Of a stretch of 64,000 nt of DNA, positions 33,556 through 46,323 are shown piece by piece. This stretch comes from Zopfochytrium polystomum. Lineage: Eukaryota; Chytridiomycota; Chytridiomycetes; Chytridiales; Chytridiaceae. The notes beneath the pieces were generated by a model. That model was not told the origin of the DNA. It did not search any database and saw nothing but the letters and a program-made list of their open reading frames with translations. The DNA lies in NCBI GenBank assembly GCA_025765615.1, contig JAIVFJ010000057.1, positions 168,501-232,500 on the forward strand, in the 5' to 3' direction. Numbering within the stretch: the first letter of the stretch is position 1; the number at the start of each line of letters is the position of its first letter. The translations under genes and the position numbers were made by a program.

Positions 33556-36171
33556 TTATTTGAAAACAAGTCCGTACTTCTTATACAGCAATTTCACCCT
33601 CTCACCAAACGAAACCTGCTCAAACCATGTTTCATCTCTCTCCAACACCGACTTCCAAATGGAAATAATATCAGTGGACAGCACAAGTCGGAATTCCGCA
33701 CCAGCTGATGTAAAGCCGCTCACAGGGAATTCCTTGGACGTCGCCCTCAATTCAAAAAATCTCCAAGCCTCACAGAAGACTGCCTCCACCCATACTTCCT
33801 TCAAGCAGCTGGCGACATTGTTTGTAATCACAAGTCCAGAGCCAGGATCCAACATTTGAGCGACATAATCCAGTTCCGGTGATTGAACGTCAGATTCAGG
33901 GGGTAATTCAAGATGACTTATAGTGTGCGGGTAATGATTGTTCGAGTAAGCAGAAAGGAGATGCATCAGAGAATGTGTAATCCTAGGAGATGCTAAACAG
34001 AAACCAACGACTCGTTTGCAAAGCAGGCGGACAGCTTTCATCACTCGGAATCCACGCCAGAGAGAAACTACCTTGAGAGAGGAATCAAGTCTCCTGCGAC
34101 CTCGTTCAAGATCTTCAAGCAGCAAACTCTCCATATCTTCAATTGATGCAGATTTTTTGTTGATAAGGATAGCCATCTGTTCAGTAAACGCTATGGTAAA
34201 TGCCTCCGAGTAAGACAACTCCTCCTGAATTCTGTTCCACACCACGACCATATCGGATAGAGTTATGGAACTTAGATGTCGCATCACTGTCATTACGACA
34301 CGTTCAATATTTTTGACAAGCTCCAAATCAAAACCCCATTTGTAATCAATGTTTCTGAATAAAAATTGCACCAACGGCTGTACGAGCTCCACAAATCCGC
34401 GCTGTGCTAGGACGTTTGACAGTACTGGAAAGCAGCTTTCATGAAGGTCGCTGTCCACAGAATTTTCTACAGAATAATTTGGAAGGAACTTGAAAATGGC
34501 GTTTAAAAGCTGAAGAAGCATTTCGTTCGACATTTCCAGGGCCAAGCAGGCAATAAGTTTTCCAACACCTTCCTCCTTGTTTAGTTTTGACAATACCATA
34601 GGAATACATCGTTCAATGTGGTTTAAACGGAGTTCAGACTTATTGTTGCCTAAATTGCAAAGCAGATCCAAATGTTCGAGCTCAATAGCAAGCACAAACG
34701 TAGAATGGTAGCGCTGGCCTGACAAATTGCGACAAAGAGCTGCAATGTACGCGTTCCCATCAATCTCAATGGTGGACCGAATATACTTGAGATGACAATC
34801 ATCACCTCCACAAATTGGAAGATACTTCAGTGTGGTCGATAATCGGGTTTGGAGGTTGGAATAGCAGCCAACCAGCTCGTCAACATTTGATTCGAATTCT
34901 TCACTGCTGGGTCCAACATAGTGATAAGACAGTTCAAGCAGACAAAAGTCCAAGGAATTCAAACAACTATACATATAGCCAGATTCTTCAAATGACTTTG
35001 TCCTTACAATATCAGCAAGAATAGTGATAAGCTTTGGTGCTTGTTCACCAATCACTTTTTGACAAAGCGGTTCCAATAATCGAAGTTGCCTTTCAATGAA
35101 TGCTTTATAGATGGGGGCATCAGACTTGTCAATTTCAAGTTCGGAGATGGTTTGTAGCATAGTGTCAAGTGCGAGTCCCATCACCTTGTCTGAATCCAAG
35201 AAACGAACAAACCATATCCATTGTTTACCAGAATTGTTGGGATCCATTTCTCGAACCACGATTTGTTTCCAAAATGGAATCCAGTCAGGACCGGTGCAAA
35301 TGGGCCGTTTTTCACCAGTCGGTGACCATTGTGTCTTGACAGTGAATTCAAGTACGTAAAGGAGGTTCCATGCTTGAAGAACGCTGTCTGCAGAAAGTGC
35401 TGGAATAAGTGCCAAAACGGCTGTAACAAGCAGTTGTGGTAATCGCAAAGATGGATCCAATTCAGATTCCTGCTCAGATTCCGGCTCAGATTCATTTTCG
35501 AATGCAATCGATATGATTTTGCAACGTTCAACAAGGGTTTCAAGGTGGGTTTTGACATAGGTTTCCAAGTATTGGAGCGCTTGCCAAGCTTGATCGCTTT
35601 CAAAGCTGCTGGTCAGTAAGTTGATGTGAGCGTCACCGTCACCGCCACCGTCACCGTCATCAGCTCTATCAATCAAGATCTTCCAGAATTCCAAGCGCAT
35701 CTCAAATGGCCTCAGCCAAAGGGACTGCCCAACCTTGATGTCAGAGTTTAGGGCTTGGGCGGAAAGATTGTCCAAATGGCAGGCAGGGGATCGGAGGATG
35801 CTATCGATGGGGAATAGAAGGGGGATTGATTGTAAAATCGCATGATCTTCCTCTGAGGCATCGTGATGAAGATCAAATGTGTGGGACAGATCTATGTAGC
35901 TCCGAACAGCGACCAGTATTGAGAAGAAGAAAGGGCTCCGGCTTTCATAGAACTTTCTCTTTGGCCTCTCCCGAAGGCAGTCCTTTGTAGCTGACATGAG
36001 GGCAATGCGGAGGAGGGGATCAACGAGCAATGGCTTTACAAAACGACGTCCGACAACCAATCGGGCAAGGGAGCAGCAGCAAGACAGTCGAGTAAGATCC
36101 AAAAAAGTCAGTAAGCTGCAGATGGCACAGATCACATCATCGGGAAGGCGAAAAAGGAGCTGGTGATGCAT
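33556..36171 (-). CDS. large F-box protein, single exon
   Basis: An uninterrupted 871-aa frame starting at the ATG at 36171; the frame is open a few codons further upstream but without ATG. Residues 6-40 (LFRLPDDVICAICSLLTFL, then DLTRLSCCCS) fit the F-box consensus, the Skp1-binding module of SCF ubiquitin ligases. The remaining 830 residues are rich in Leu/Ile helices with two acidic low-complexity spots (DDGDGGGDGD near residue 180; repeated SEPESEQESE near residue 235). No WD40, LRR or kelch repeats can be seen, so the substrate-binding part is unknown. Base composition is clearly more AT-rich than in the surrounding conserved genes and it has no introns, unlike its intron-containing neighbours. 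It lies beside a repeat island. A lineage-expanded F-box family member is plausible. Confidence 0.75.
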   Translation of the reverse strand: MHHQLLFRLPDDVICAICSLLTFLDLTRLSCCCSLARLVVGRRFVKPLLVDPLLRIALMSATKDCLRERPKRKFYESRSPFFFSILVAVRSYIDLSHTFDLHHDASEEDHAILQSIPLLFPIDSILRSPACHLDNLSAQALNSDIKVGQSLWLRPFEMRLEFWKILIDRADDGDGGGDGDAHINLLTSSFESDQAWQALQYLETYVKTHLETLVERCKIISIAFENESEPESEQESELDPSLRLPQLLVTAVLALIPALSADSVLQAWNLLYVLEFTVKTQWSPTGEKRPICTGPDWIPFWKQIVVREMDPNNSGKQWIWFVRFLDSDKVMGLALDTMLQTISELEIDKSDAPIYKAFIERQLRLLEPLCQKVIGEQAPKLITILADIVRTKSFEESGYMYSCLNSLDFCLLELSYHYVGPSSEEFESNVDELVGCYSNLQTRLSTTLKYLPICGGDDCHLKYIRSTIEIDGNAYIAALCRNLSGQRYHSTFVLAIELEHLDLLCNLGNNKSELRLNHIERCIPMVLSKLNKEEGVGKLIACLALEMSNEMLLQLLNAIFKFLPNYSVENSVDSDLHESCFPVLSNVLAQRGFVELVQPLVQFLFRNIDYKWGFDLELVKNIERVVMTVMRHLSSITLSDMVVVWNRIQEELSYSEAFTIAFTEQMAILINKKSASIEDMESLLLEDLERGRRRLDSSLKVVSLWRGFRVMKAVRLLCKRVVGFCLASPRITHSLMHLLSAYSNNHYPHTISHLELPPESDVQSPELDYVAQMLDPGSGLVITNNVASCLKEVWVEAVFCEAWRFFELRATSKEFPVSGFTSAGAEFRLVLSTDIISIWKSVLERDETWFEQVSFGERVKLLYKKYGLVFK

Positions 36172-36213
36172 GGTTGACTTGTCAATCAATAACGACCTTT
36201 TCTTTCTTTTATT

Positions 36214-36720
36214 TCACTTTTTTCCGCCCTTCACTCTTCCTGCCACGACTCTGGTCTTGAGCGGTGTGGTCCCTTTTTTCGCCACAGTCATTTTCGCTTG
36301 CTTCGTTGGTTTCGCGAGCCCCTTTTTCGGCGTAGTTGCTTTTGCTGATTTCGCCACAGTCATTTTCGCTTGCTTCGTTGGTTTCGTGAGCCCCTTTTTC
36401 GGCGTAGTTGCTTTTGCTGATTTCGTTCCCTTTTTCGTTGCAGTCGCTTTCGCTTGCTTGTCCTTTTGCGACGAAGCAACTTGACTTGCGATCTTACGAA
36501 ACAAATTTGCATTCTTGGGGTGCTTCTGGATCAACATCTTCAGAACTTTGTCTGCAAGAGTGGTCAGTTGTGGATGAGGATGAAGGAAGTCGAAGGAAGA
36601 CGAAGCAAATCAACCTTGAAAATGCTTGCGTTTCTTTCAAAATCTTCCCAGAATCGATGTTCTTCCCTGACGAGCTACTCGACTGTGACATTGCCCGGAA
36701 TCCGTGCAACCTCGAAAAGT
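36214..36720 (-). CDS. small Lys/Ala/Thr-rich protein with tandem repeats (histone H1-like tail)
   Basis: The last exon starts after an acceptor near 36567 and reads KVLKMLIQKHPKNANLFRK, then about 80 residues of Lys, Ala and Thr. Two copies of a 24-residue unit (core KPTKQAKMTVAKSAKATTPK) are encoded by direct DNA repeats of about 72 bp at 36279-36350 and 36351-36422. An upstream minus-strand start at about 36690 (MSQSSSSSGKNIDSGKILKE) is the likely first exon, but the splice phase does not close cleanly. The composition resembles histone H1 or a nucleolar tail; there is no globular H1 domain, so I do not assign a function. Confidence 0.45.
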
Positions 36721-36800
36721 AGACATTGCACTTGGAGGTCTAGGTGGTGGTGGTGGTGCAATGCTCACTGCATATTCGCGATCAGTAAGAACAAGCTGGT

Positions 36801-37969
36801 TCATATATTAGATAGAGGTTCTTCGCAGGAATTGGAGAAACGACTTACTTTCGGAAGTATCTCGAGTAAGAAATGGGTAAGTGCATTTGGGTCCGGTGGA
36901 GTCTGAATTATGCCCAAAACTTGCTTCAAAATCGTCGCAGAAGAAGCGTCAGTGGGAAACCGGGCTTTTAAACGCTCAAGCAGCAGACTAAGCGCGGCTG
37001 CATCGGGATTACTAATGCGAGTATCTCGACGATCTCCAAGATCTCGAAGAAAATCGGGCTTTCCTTTCGCAAATCCGGCAATTCGGAGCCCACATTCCAT
37101 ATTTTGTTCGCAGATTTCTCCATGCTCAGATGCTTTTGCCTCCACTATGAAATTCTTGTAGTTTGTTTTCTTGCAGCTCTGGCTGAATATTTGGGTGATG
37201 GATCTTTCTGAATTTGGATAAGTAAATTGTGTTAAAAAGAAGCAACAATACCTTGCCATGTTTCTTGTCGTCATCTTCCAGCCACTTGTCGATTCTCTTG
37301 TTGGCAGATTTGACAGCCTCTTCAAAGTCATTCACAATCACACCTACGTGTAAAAGGATGAGCAAATCGAAGAAGGCAACACACAAATACCTTTCGTGCG
37401 CTTGGAAAGACAGACATCTCGAATGGGTTCAAGGGAACTTCGAAGCTTGGGAATCAATTCCCTCAAAGCTCTGTTTCGCTTTGCCCTGCAGTCTTCCCAA
37501 ACATCGCGGAGGGCTTCCGACCTTTTTTCCACATCTGTCTCAAATGCAGTATCTAGAACGAGATGCTCCTTTGCCGAGTTGGCATCTCTTGACATGACCA
37601 TTGTGATTTTGTCGCTATTGAGGAAAGTCTTAATATCCTCCAAGCTGTTGTCCCTGTTGAATTGTCTTTCTATGCTTTGAACTGAAGCGAGGGTGCAGTG
37701 TTCGACAATTGGGAATATGAAAAAATTGACTACTTCGTTGAGCTGCAATAGGTTAACAGAGACAAAGTAAAAAAAGAACTGAAACAAACCTCGATTACAT
37801 GGTCCACATTGTAACCAGCCCCAGCCAAGGTTGACGAACCTTTCCGTAGAGGATCGGTTTCAAGGTTATAGAGAACTGTCGTCACTGGCGGCTCAGCTAC
37901 TGCGTGTCGAGCGATCGCAAGGAAGGCGACAAAGTGCAAAAAGATTCGGCAAACAAAGGGTCTGTGCAT
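36801..37969 (-). CDS. predicted secreted protein with a VDHVIEL motif, unknown function
   Basis: Exons 37969-37790, 37742-37391 and 37343-37252 join in phase (180, 352 and 92 nt). Residues 1-25 are a signal peptide (RIFLHFVAFLAIARHAVA) with likely cleavage before EPPVTTVLYN. The motif GYNVDHVIELNEVVNFF follows near residue 50; a xVDHVxELQ-type motif occurs in a family of fungal secreted proteins and recalls the core of HNH-type nucleases, but I cannot show the other active residues. After 37252 two readings are possible: a short end at 37145 (228 aa total), or continuation through the open frame ending at 36801, which holds a Cys-containing helical segment (GLRIAGFAKGKPDFLRDLGD). Its function is unknown. 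Confidence 0.5.
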
Positions 37970-38467
37970 TCGAGGCGGGGTTTTGGAGATCATGGGTCGC
38001 TGCACGGGTGGGCCAGGGGACTGTTTCAGGGAGGAGTGAGACCAGACCGAGAGAGCGAGACCAGCGTGGAAGAGTGAGAGGAGAGCGAGAGGAGAGACTG
38101 GCCGTTGGACTGGCAGGGCGTGGGGTTTATATATTTGATAAAAGAATATAAAAAAAGGAAAAGTAAAATTACTCTCCACTTGCTGTCTGTTGGAAGGGGA
38201 GAGAAACGGTTTTTTTTTGCCTCCATTTGCTGTTGAAAGGGGTATGGACAGGCCACAGCAGAGAAGAAAAATTTGTCTCCATTTGCTGAAGCTGTTGAAA
38301 GGAGAAGGGACAGGAAACCTGGTTTATTTAATTGAGACAAAGAATCAGCCACAATGGGATCAAAACAAACAATCAGACACAGGATCAATCAACACACTTG
38401 ATTAACCATACCATACCTTTTAACGAGACACTCAACCAACCATATAATGAGACACACGCGCAGAGCT

Positions 38468-39370
38468 TTGACAAGGCGTCCTTCAGAACGAGCGTGACAA
38501 GTCGTTCTTTCTTTCAGAATGAGTGTGACAAGGCATCGACAAGCGGGACAAGGCGTCCTTTAGAACGAGCTTGACAAGGCATCCTTTCATAACAAGCTTG
38601 ACATGTCATTCTTTCTGAATGCCAGCACATTCTATTCCAATTGATTGAACCCTGCCACCACCAAAGTGTACAATGTGAAAGAGTCGAGATGGATCGAAAA
38701 AGATTGCGAGATGGTGAGAGGCAATGAAGAAAATGGTAACAGGGGGGTTATTGATCAGCTTCAATACGGAGCGTGTTGATGTGTTTGAGATTTGTGATTA
38801 TGACACTGGGTTTCAGTTGGAATTGAGAGATTTAGAGAGCGATCGAGAGGAAGTGGTCACAGGGATTTGTTTGGAAAGAGCGAGGAAGAATCGATCTGTG
38901 ATGTGGGTGAGAGATCAAGAGAGATTGAGGATTGTGATTCAACCCTGGGGTTAGGTTGGAATTATGGAGAGATCTAAAGAACAATTAGAGGCGATGAAGG
39001 AAATTGTCACAGGGATTTGTTTTGGAAAGATCGAGGCGATTCTAAGGAATTGATTGTGAGATCTGCTTAGATGTAAGAGCAGGTGGGAGAGGTACCGCCC
39101 GGAAGGATCACAAGAGTGATCGGGACACGCTTTGTTCAATTTTTTCTTTTTTTTTCTTTAAAATTTCGTTTGACAAGTCATCCTTTCAGAAATGCGTGAC
39201 AAGGCGTCCTTTCAGAACGAGCTTGACAAGTCGTTCTTTCTCTGAATGTTTGTGACATGTTTCACGAGCTTGACAAGACATCCTTTGGGAACGAGCATGA
39301 CAAGGCAACACGAGCGTGACAAGTCGTTCTTTCTGAAAGTGTGTGACGTTTCGCAAGCTTGACAAGGCGA
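38468..39370. repeat. two clusters of a degenerate repeat of about 27 bp flanking a diverged tandem duplication
   Basis: The unit is approximately TTGACAAGGCATCCTTTC followed by AGAACGAGC. About six units lie at 38468-38625 and about nine, some shortened, at 39168-39370. Between them two diverged copies of a block of about 147 bp share CACAGGGATTTGTTTGGAAAG (38857 and 39004 regions). No coding potential. It is unlike a CRISPR because spacers and repeats are not distinct. Confidence 0.7.
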
Positions 39371-39776
39371 AAAACGAGGTCACTGTGGTATGTGTCAGGA
39401 ATGGGTGTGAATAATAATATGAAAAAAAGTTCAAAAAAGCATATAATATGTTGGAAAGGAGGTGGGAAATGTACAATGGAAATAAAGATGAAGTCAAAAG
39501 AGTGGGCTTGAGTGGCATGGGAGTTGTAAGTATGGGATGGGCGGGAACGGATTTTTGTTGGCGTGTGTCGGGAACCAGAGCAGGGTGGAGGGGGGTGGAG
39601 GGGTAAGAAATGATTGGTGCAGATAGGAAGACAGTCACCACAGCCACAGAAAGAAAGAAAGTCACACCAGAGAGACAACAACAAACAATTAAGTTAAAAC
39701 AAGAAAAAGAGCCAAAACAAACGAATACACTAACTGAGAAAAATAAGTAAAATTCACCAACAAAAAGAGAAAAAAA

Positions 39777-40523
39777 TGTGAGACTGTGCTCTCTAAATCC
39801 TCACCCTGGGCTATGGGTGGCAAATGGAGCAATGACCTAAATACCAATCCTGAAAAGTGAAAAAGGGCAAAAAGGAGATGTCTAGGGGTCACTAGACAGG
39901 ACAATGTAATTGGAGTCTTAAGAAGCCCAAGAAACACAAAGAAACTCTCTTACTACACACAAAGAGAAGACTCTCACACTCAGACCAAAGGCAACTGTGA
40001 AAAGGTGGCACACTAGCAAAGAATGTGCAGGGTTCTCTGGTCCATGACACAGAGTTGGCCCAATGGGAGGCAAAAGCCAAAGCCAAAGGGGACTGGGAAA
40101 TCCGGTAACAATGCTGGAGGTGCAAGATGCAGCAAGCTCCAGGGAGCGGCACTTAGTGCAGCACTCCAATCCAACTGAAGAAAACAAGAGAGTGGGGAGG
40201 AAAGTGGCCAGACCCCTGGGAGCCACCACCATGGAGCAATGCTCCCTCTCTGTCAAAGAGAAGCCCTAAGTTGGAGGGAGTTGGACACAGAGGGCAAACA
40301 CAAGGAACAGTTAGTGTGCGGAGGTGTCTGTTGAATTAAATCAGAACTGTTTTCCACTTAATAGAACCACAACTTGTCTCACTCCAAGGAGAAGTTCCAA
40401 CTCAATCCAAGGAGGGGGTACACAGGGGTGGGAGACAGTGGGACTCTTCTTACTTCATCCTACTAGGACACAGACATCTGCTTCACCAAGCCAGAGGAAT
40501 TCCCTATCTTAGAAGGAAGGAAG
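39777..40523 (+). repeat. dispersed repeat R1, copy B
   Basis: Second copy of the 13564-14300 repeat, starting TGTGAGACTGTGCTCTCT and ending in GGAATTCCCTATCTTAGAA. It ends directly at the start of repeat R2 (40524), which itself begins with TGTGAGACTA. No reading frame is conserved between copies. Confidence 0.7.
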
Positions 40524-41960
40524 TGTGAGACTACACCGAGGTCTCAGTGATAAAGTCTACGGATTTTAATCGCAAAAACAAGCGTACCTGTCATTAAACT
40601 GCAAGGATTGGGATCCCTATTATTGCTCCCGGTTCTTTAGTTTCCAAGGCGTTATCAAAGTGTATTTGCAGCTAACCCGTCTTTATTATTGGGCTGCTTT
40701 ACTACTTTCGTCTTAACAGTTTCCGTTGCGCCAGGGTTTTCTCAACATATTTTCTTTTTTGGTGACTAACAGAGACTGCTGGATGGGGTGCCTGACAGGC
40801 CGTACCCCAAGCCCACCTAATTTATTATTTATTTTCGGCACTTGTACATACATGCATAGGGTTGGGGGGGACCTAGAGCATTTGTGGTAGATGCTCCAAG
40901 TCAGGGGTTGACTTGTCAATTTTCTCTCTCTCTGTTTTTGGGCCATGTCTCTTTTTCGTTTTTTCTTCAATCTGATTTCTGTCCTTTGGCACCAATACAG
41001 AGTCCCTTCAAATCCATCTGGCTTGTGAAGGTGAGGGTAGTGAGAGATGGTACACACCTGGGTGTGTACATGGTCCCTTTGTGGGGCTCCTCTTAAGGGG
41101 CCGTGGGTGGGGAATGCAGCTGGCCCCACCAGCGACTGTGTGACATTGCCAGCTCTGTGTTGGAGTGAGGATCCCTGGCGCTTGCCTGCCGCGATGACGG
41201 TGGTGGTGGTGATGACAACGGCGTTGTTGTCCCCAACCTTCCCGTCCCCGCGAGGGTGTTGGTGGCTGCGCTCGGCGCAGCCCCAGACACCTGAGAGTTC
41301 GATCTACAAGTGCCTGCCTCAGTCCGATTGCTGTGAGAGTGAGATGTGTGAGTATGAGTGTGATGCGATAAAGCCCGTTGGTCGAGTGATTGTGCTGACG
41401 CAGCCCAGCGTGGGCTGCGTGTACAATCGCAGGTGTCTCCGTGTGCGAGTTCCCTGCTGGCAACCTTCCAACCCCTACAAAGCCGACTCCCTTCTCTCTC
41501 TCCCCCCTGTTGCTGGCAACAACAAGGGCTCCTGCAGCACCATCCGCAACGAGTGGCGCTTGGTCGCCCTGTCCATCCCATCGCTATTAACTGCTCCTGT
41601 TGTATTTGAGATTAGGTTCCTGAGATAAAAACCCCCATTTCCCTCTTCTCTCTCTTTATTCTGTGGTTGTGTTGCGCCCTCGGGAGTGCCCTTCCATTTC
41701 CCCTTGCATCAGCCCGCAGCCACGCGAGTAATCGGTGCTCCAGCACCGATCCTTCAGGGGATTGTCCCTCTGAATGCTCATTCTTTGTGTTTGAGACCCC
41801 TGTTAGACAGATCAGTAGGGATACTTTGTGGACTAGGCAAGTAGTAGGGTTGAAACACCTCCTAGACAACAGCCCAATAAAGTTAGTTTTAGCCTATTAT
41901 TTGCTTTCCCTCACTCTAAGGCCCAGATCCTAGGGTCAAAGGAGTGAGTCTAGTCTCACA
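40524..41960 (+). repeat. dispersed repeat R2, plus copy (possible long solo LTR)
   Basis: A 1437-bp unit starting TGTGAGACTACACCGAGG and ending TAGTCTCACA, so its ends are a short imperfect inverted repeat of the TG...CA type. The inverted partner is at 56332-57783. Both contain a partly conserved frame (around 41047-41628 here), but it breaks in different places, so conservation looks like shared ancestry rather than coding. CT-rich tracts and AATAAA-like strings are present. Flanking target duplication is not visible in this copy. Confidence 0.75.
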
Positions 41961-42189
41961 TATCCAAAACCTGGTGGGGCTGGAGGCGGAAAAACTGGGA
42001 GTGGATGGAAACCAGATTCAAGGGAAAAAAAGGGCAAAGGGAGGGAGGTGAGACGAGGCGTTTGGATTCTCTGTATGCGCGATCGTCAAGTGCGTGCCGT
42101 GCAGGCCTGAGGGGTGCGACCGGTCCTTCGTTGTCGCCAAACGCTGTGAAATATATGCAGCTCTTGTTCAACGGATCCACAGCGGACGG

Positions 42190-43916
<1,727 letters not shown>

Positions 43917-44484
43917 ATGTCTCGCCAAACGCGTGGAGGCTTGCTTTTACGCATTTGACGACCCGCTTTTGCTCACTGCTGTTCGTTGCTTGTAATTTAA
44001 AAATCCCAGCCTCTCGTGGAATTCGGCGGAAGCAGCAATGGGGGCGGCGGTTGCGGCGACCACAGCGGCTACGGCGGCGGACTCGGGTTTGCCTCAATAT
44101 TCTGAGCTTTTCCCCGCTGCAAGGGCCAATAACCAATGCACCTTTTCCTGCCCATAGGTGCAAGCGGGGTTATCGCCAGGCCTGCGTAGCTGTTTGGATA
44201 GCATTAGCTCTTTCATTACGTGGGCGAAGTGAGCAGTGCAGTAGACTCACATGGCCGCCGCTGCCTGCCAACTTGTGTTGCTGTTGCCGTTGTTTCCAAA
44301 CAGAGCTTGAGGCTTACATTTATTGTACTTGACACTTTCTTAGCGCTTTTTGGCCGTCCGTTCTGGCGAGAATTGTCCGAGACTTGCGTGGCCCCACACG
44401 TCGCCCTCGCCTGCTTCCCTGCCCGCCGGTCCCGCCCGCCCCACAACACTAGTCGCACCACAAACACCACCGCGGCACAAATCG

Positions 44485-45139
44485 ATGCTCGCACAGGCGG
44501 CGGAGGCGATCCGCATGGCCTGGCGGCCGGGCAGCAGCGGCGACGGCGGCTCGCTTGCCATGCTTTGCGCGGACGCCGGCCGCCTGTACCTGTGGGACCG
44601 CCGCGCCGCGCACATCGTCGTCCGCGCGCTCGACGCCGACGGCGACGACGACGCCCAAACCGACGCCCAGACCGAGCACAGGATCAACGCGGCCGCCCTC
44701 CACAAGCGCCCGCCCACCGCCGCCGCCGTCGCCCCGCACTCGGCCACGCTCGTCGTCGCTTCCGACGACGCCCTTTCGTGCTGGAAGCTGCCCGCCTCCG
44801 CGGGCGCCACTGTTTATGCTGCTGCTGGGGCGATGCCGCCGGCGTCCACCACGCGCCCGCTGGCCGTGCTGCCCAACGCGTGGGGCCGCGTCGCCGCCGT
44901 CGCGCTCAGCGGCGACGAGCGCGCCGCGGCGTTCCTCGTGGCGCCCGACGGCGCCGGCGGCGGCGAGTGCGACCTGGTCGTCGTGGCGCAGCTGCCGGCG
45001 CTGCAGCCCCACGCCGTCGTCGAGCTCGGCGTCCCCGCTGTCCAGTGTTTGCTCTACGCTGCGCCGCGGGGAGCAGCAGCGGCGGCGGCGGTAGTGGAGA
45101 TGGCGCTCGTGGTGGTGCTTGTTGATAAAACGTTCCAAG

Positions 45140-45170
<31 letters not shown>

Positions 45171-46289
45171 AGGTCGAGCAAACGGAAGGAGGGTCGAGCC
45201 TCGTAGAGTTTACGCTAACGCTTGTAACCCACCGCGAAAAAAAAAAAAGTGCGGGACGCAAACAGCCCCGAGTCTGTCCTGTTCCAGTCGCACATGATCT
45301 CCGCGTCCGAATTGGCGTCGGCGTGCGTCCACGCGTCCAGCGGCACCATCTTGTTCGCCTCCGCCGACGCCCGCTTGCACCTGTACGAGCTTCCGCGCCC
45401 GCAGCCGGCGCAGGGGCGCTGGGCCGGCGCGCGGCTCCTGCGCCGCTGGGATTTAGACGCCATCTGGGCGAAGGCGGCAGGCGCACCGGCACCGGCGGGC
45501 GCGGTTGCGCCGCTGGCCGTCGCGTGCTGGGTCGACCCCGCCGCTGGGTGGAACCACTACGCCGTCGCGTGCGACGTAGGCGTGCTCGTGCTCGGCTGTG
45601 CGGCCCTGGAGGTCGAGGCTGCGGCGGGGTGGGGCGACGGTGACGGTGAGGACGACGGTGACGAGGTCGAACTCGCGAGGGAGGTCGTCGTCGCGGCTGG
45701 GGTGCTGCTGGCGGTGACGGACGACCGCGGCCGGCGGCTGCGCGGGGTCCGCCTGCGGCCGCCGGCCGGGCAGGCGGGGGCGCCGGCAGACGCCGCGGCG
45801 GCGACTGGCGGGTTGGTGCGTGCTGTCCGCGGCGCCGTCGCCGCGCGCTGCGCGCCCGGTCGATGGCGCGACCGCGCCGAGCGCGAGTTTGTCGGCGCGT
45901 TCGCGGCCGCCGGTGTGCGCTCCGTCGACGAGGCCGCGTTTGCGGCCGCCGGCTTGCTGCGGAGGTTGCCCGTGCCCGCCGTCGTCCGCGGCGCCGTGCT
46001 GCCGCCGCCGACGGGGAGTGGCGGCGGCGGCAGCGGTAAGGGTGCGGCGGCCGGCGGGCCGCAGCCACGGGGGAGCGCTGGTGCGACGACAGCGGCGGCG
46101 GCGGCGTTGGACAAGAAGGCCCCGGCAAAGAAGAAGAGCTCTGGCCCGTCGCTGGACAAGCCGATCACGTTTCACACAAAGATAAAGTCGTCGGGGTACG
46201 GTGAGGCGAAGACGTCGCCTCAGCGAAAGGAGCGCGGGGGCAACGTGGCCTGCGGACCGGGCGCGGCAGCCGGGCGGGGCGGCGGTCCA

Positions 46290-46323
<34 letters not shown>

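Noticed and set aside
38468..39370. CRISPR-like array
   Set aside because: Units vary in length and sequence, and there are no unique spacers; the genome is eukaryotic.
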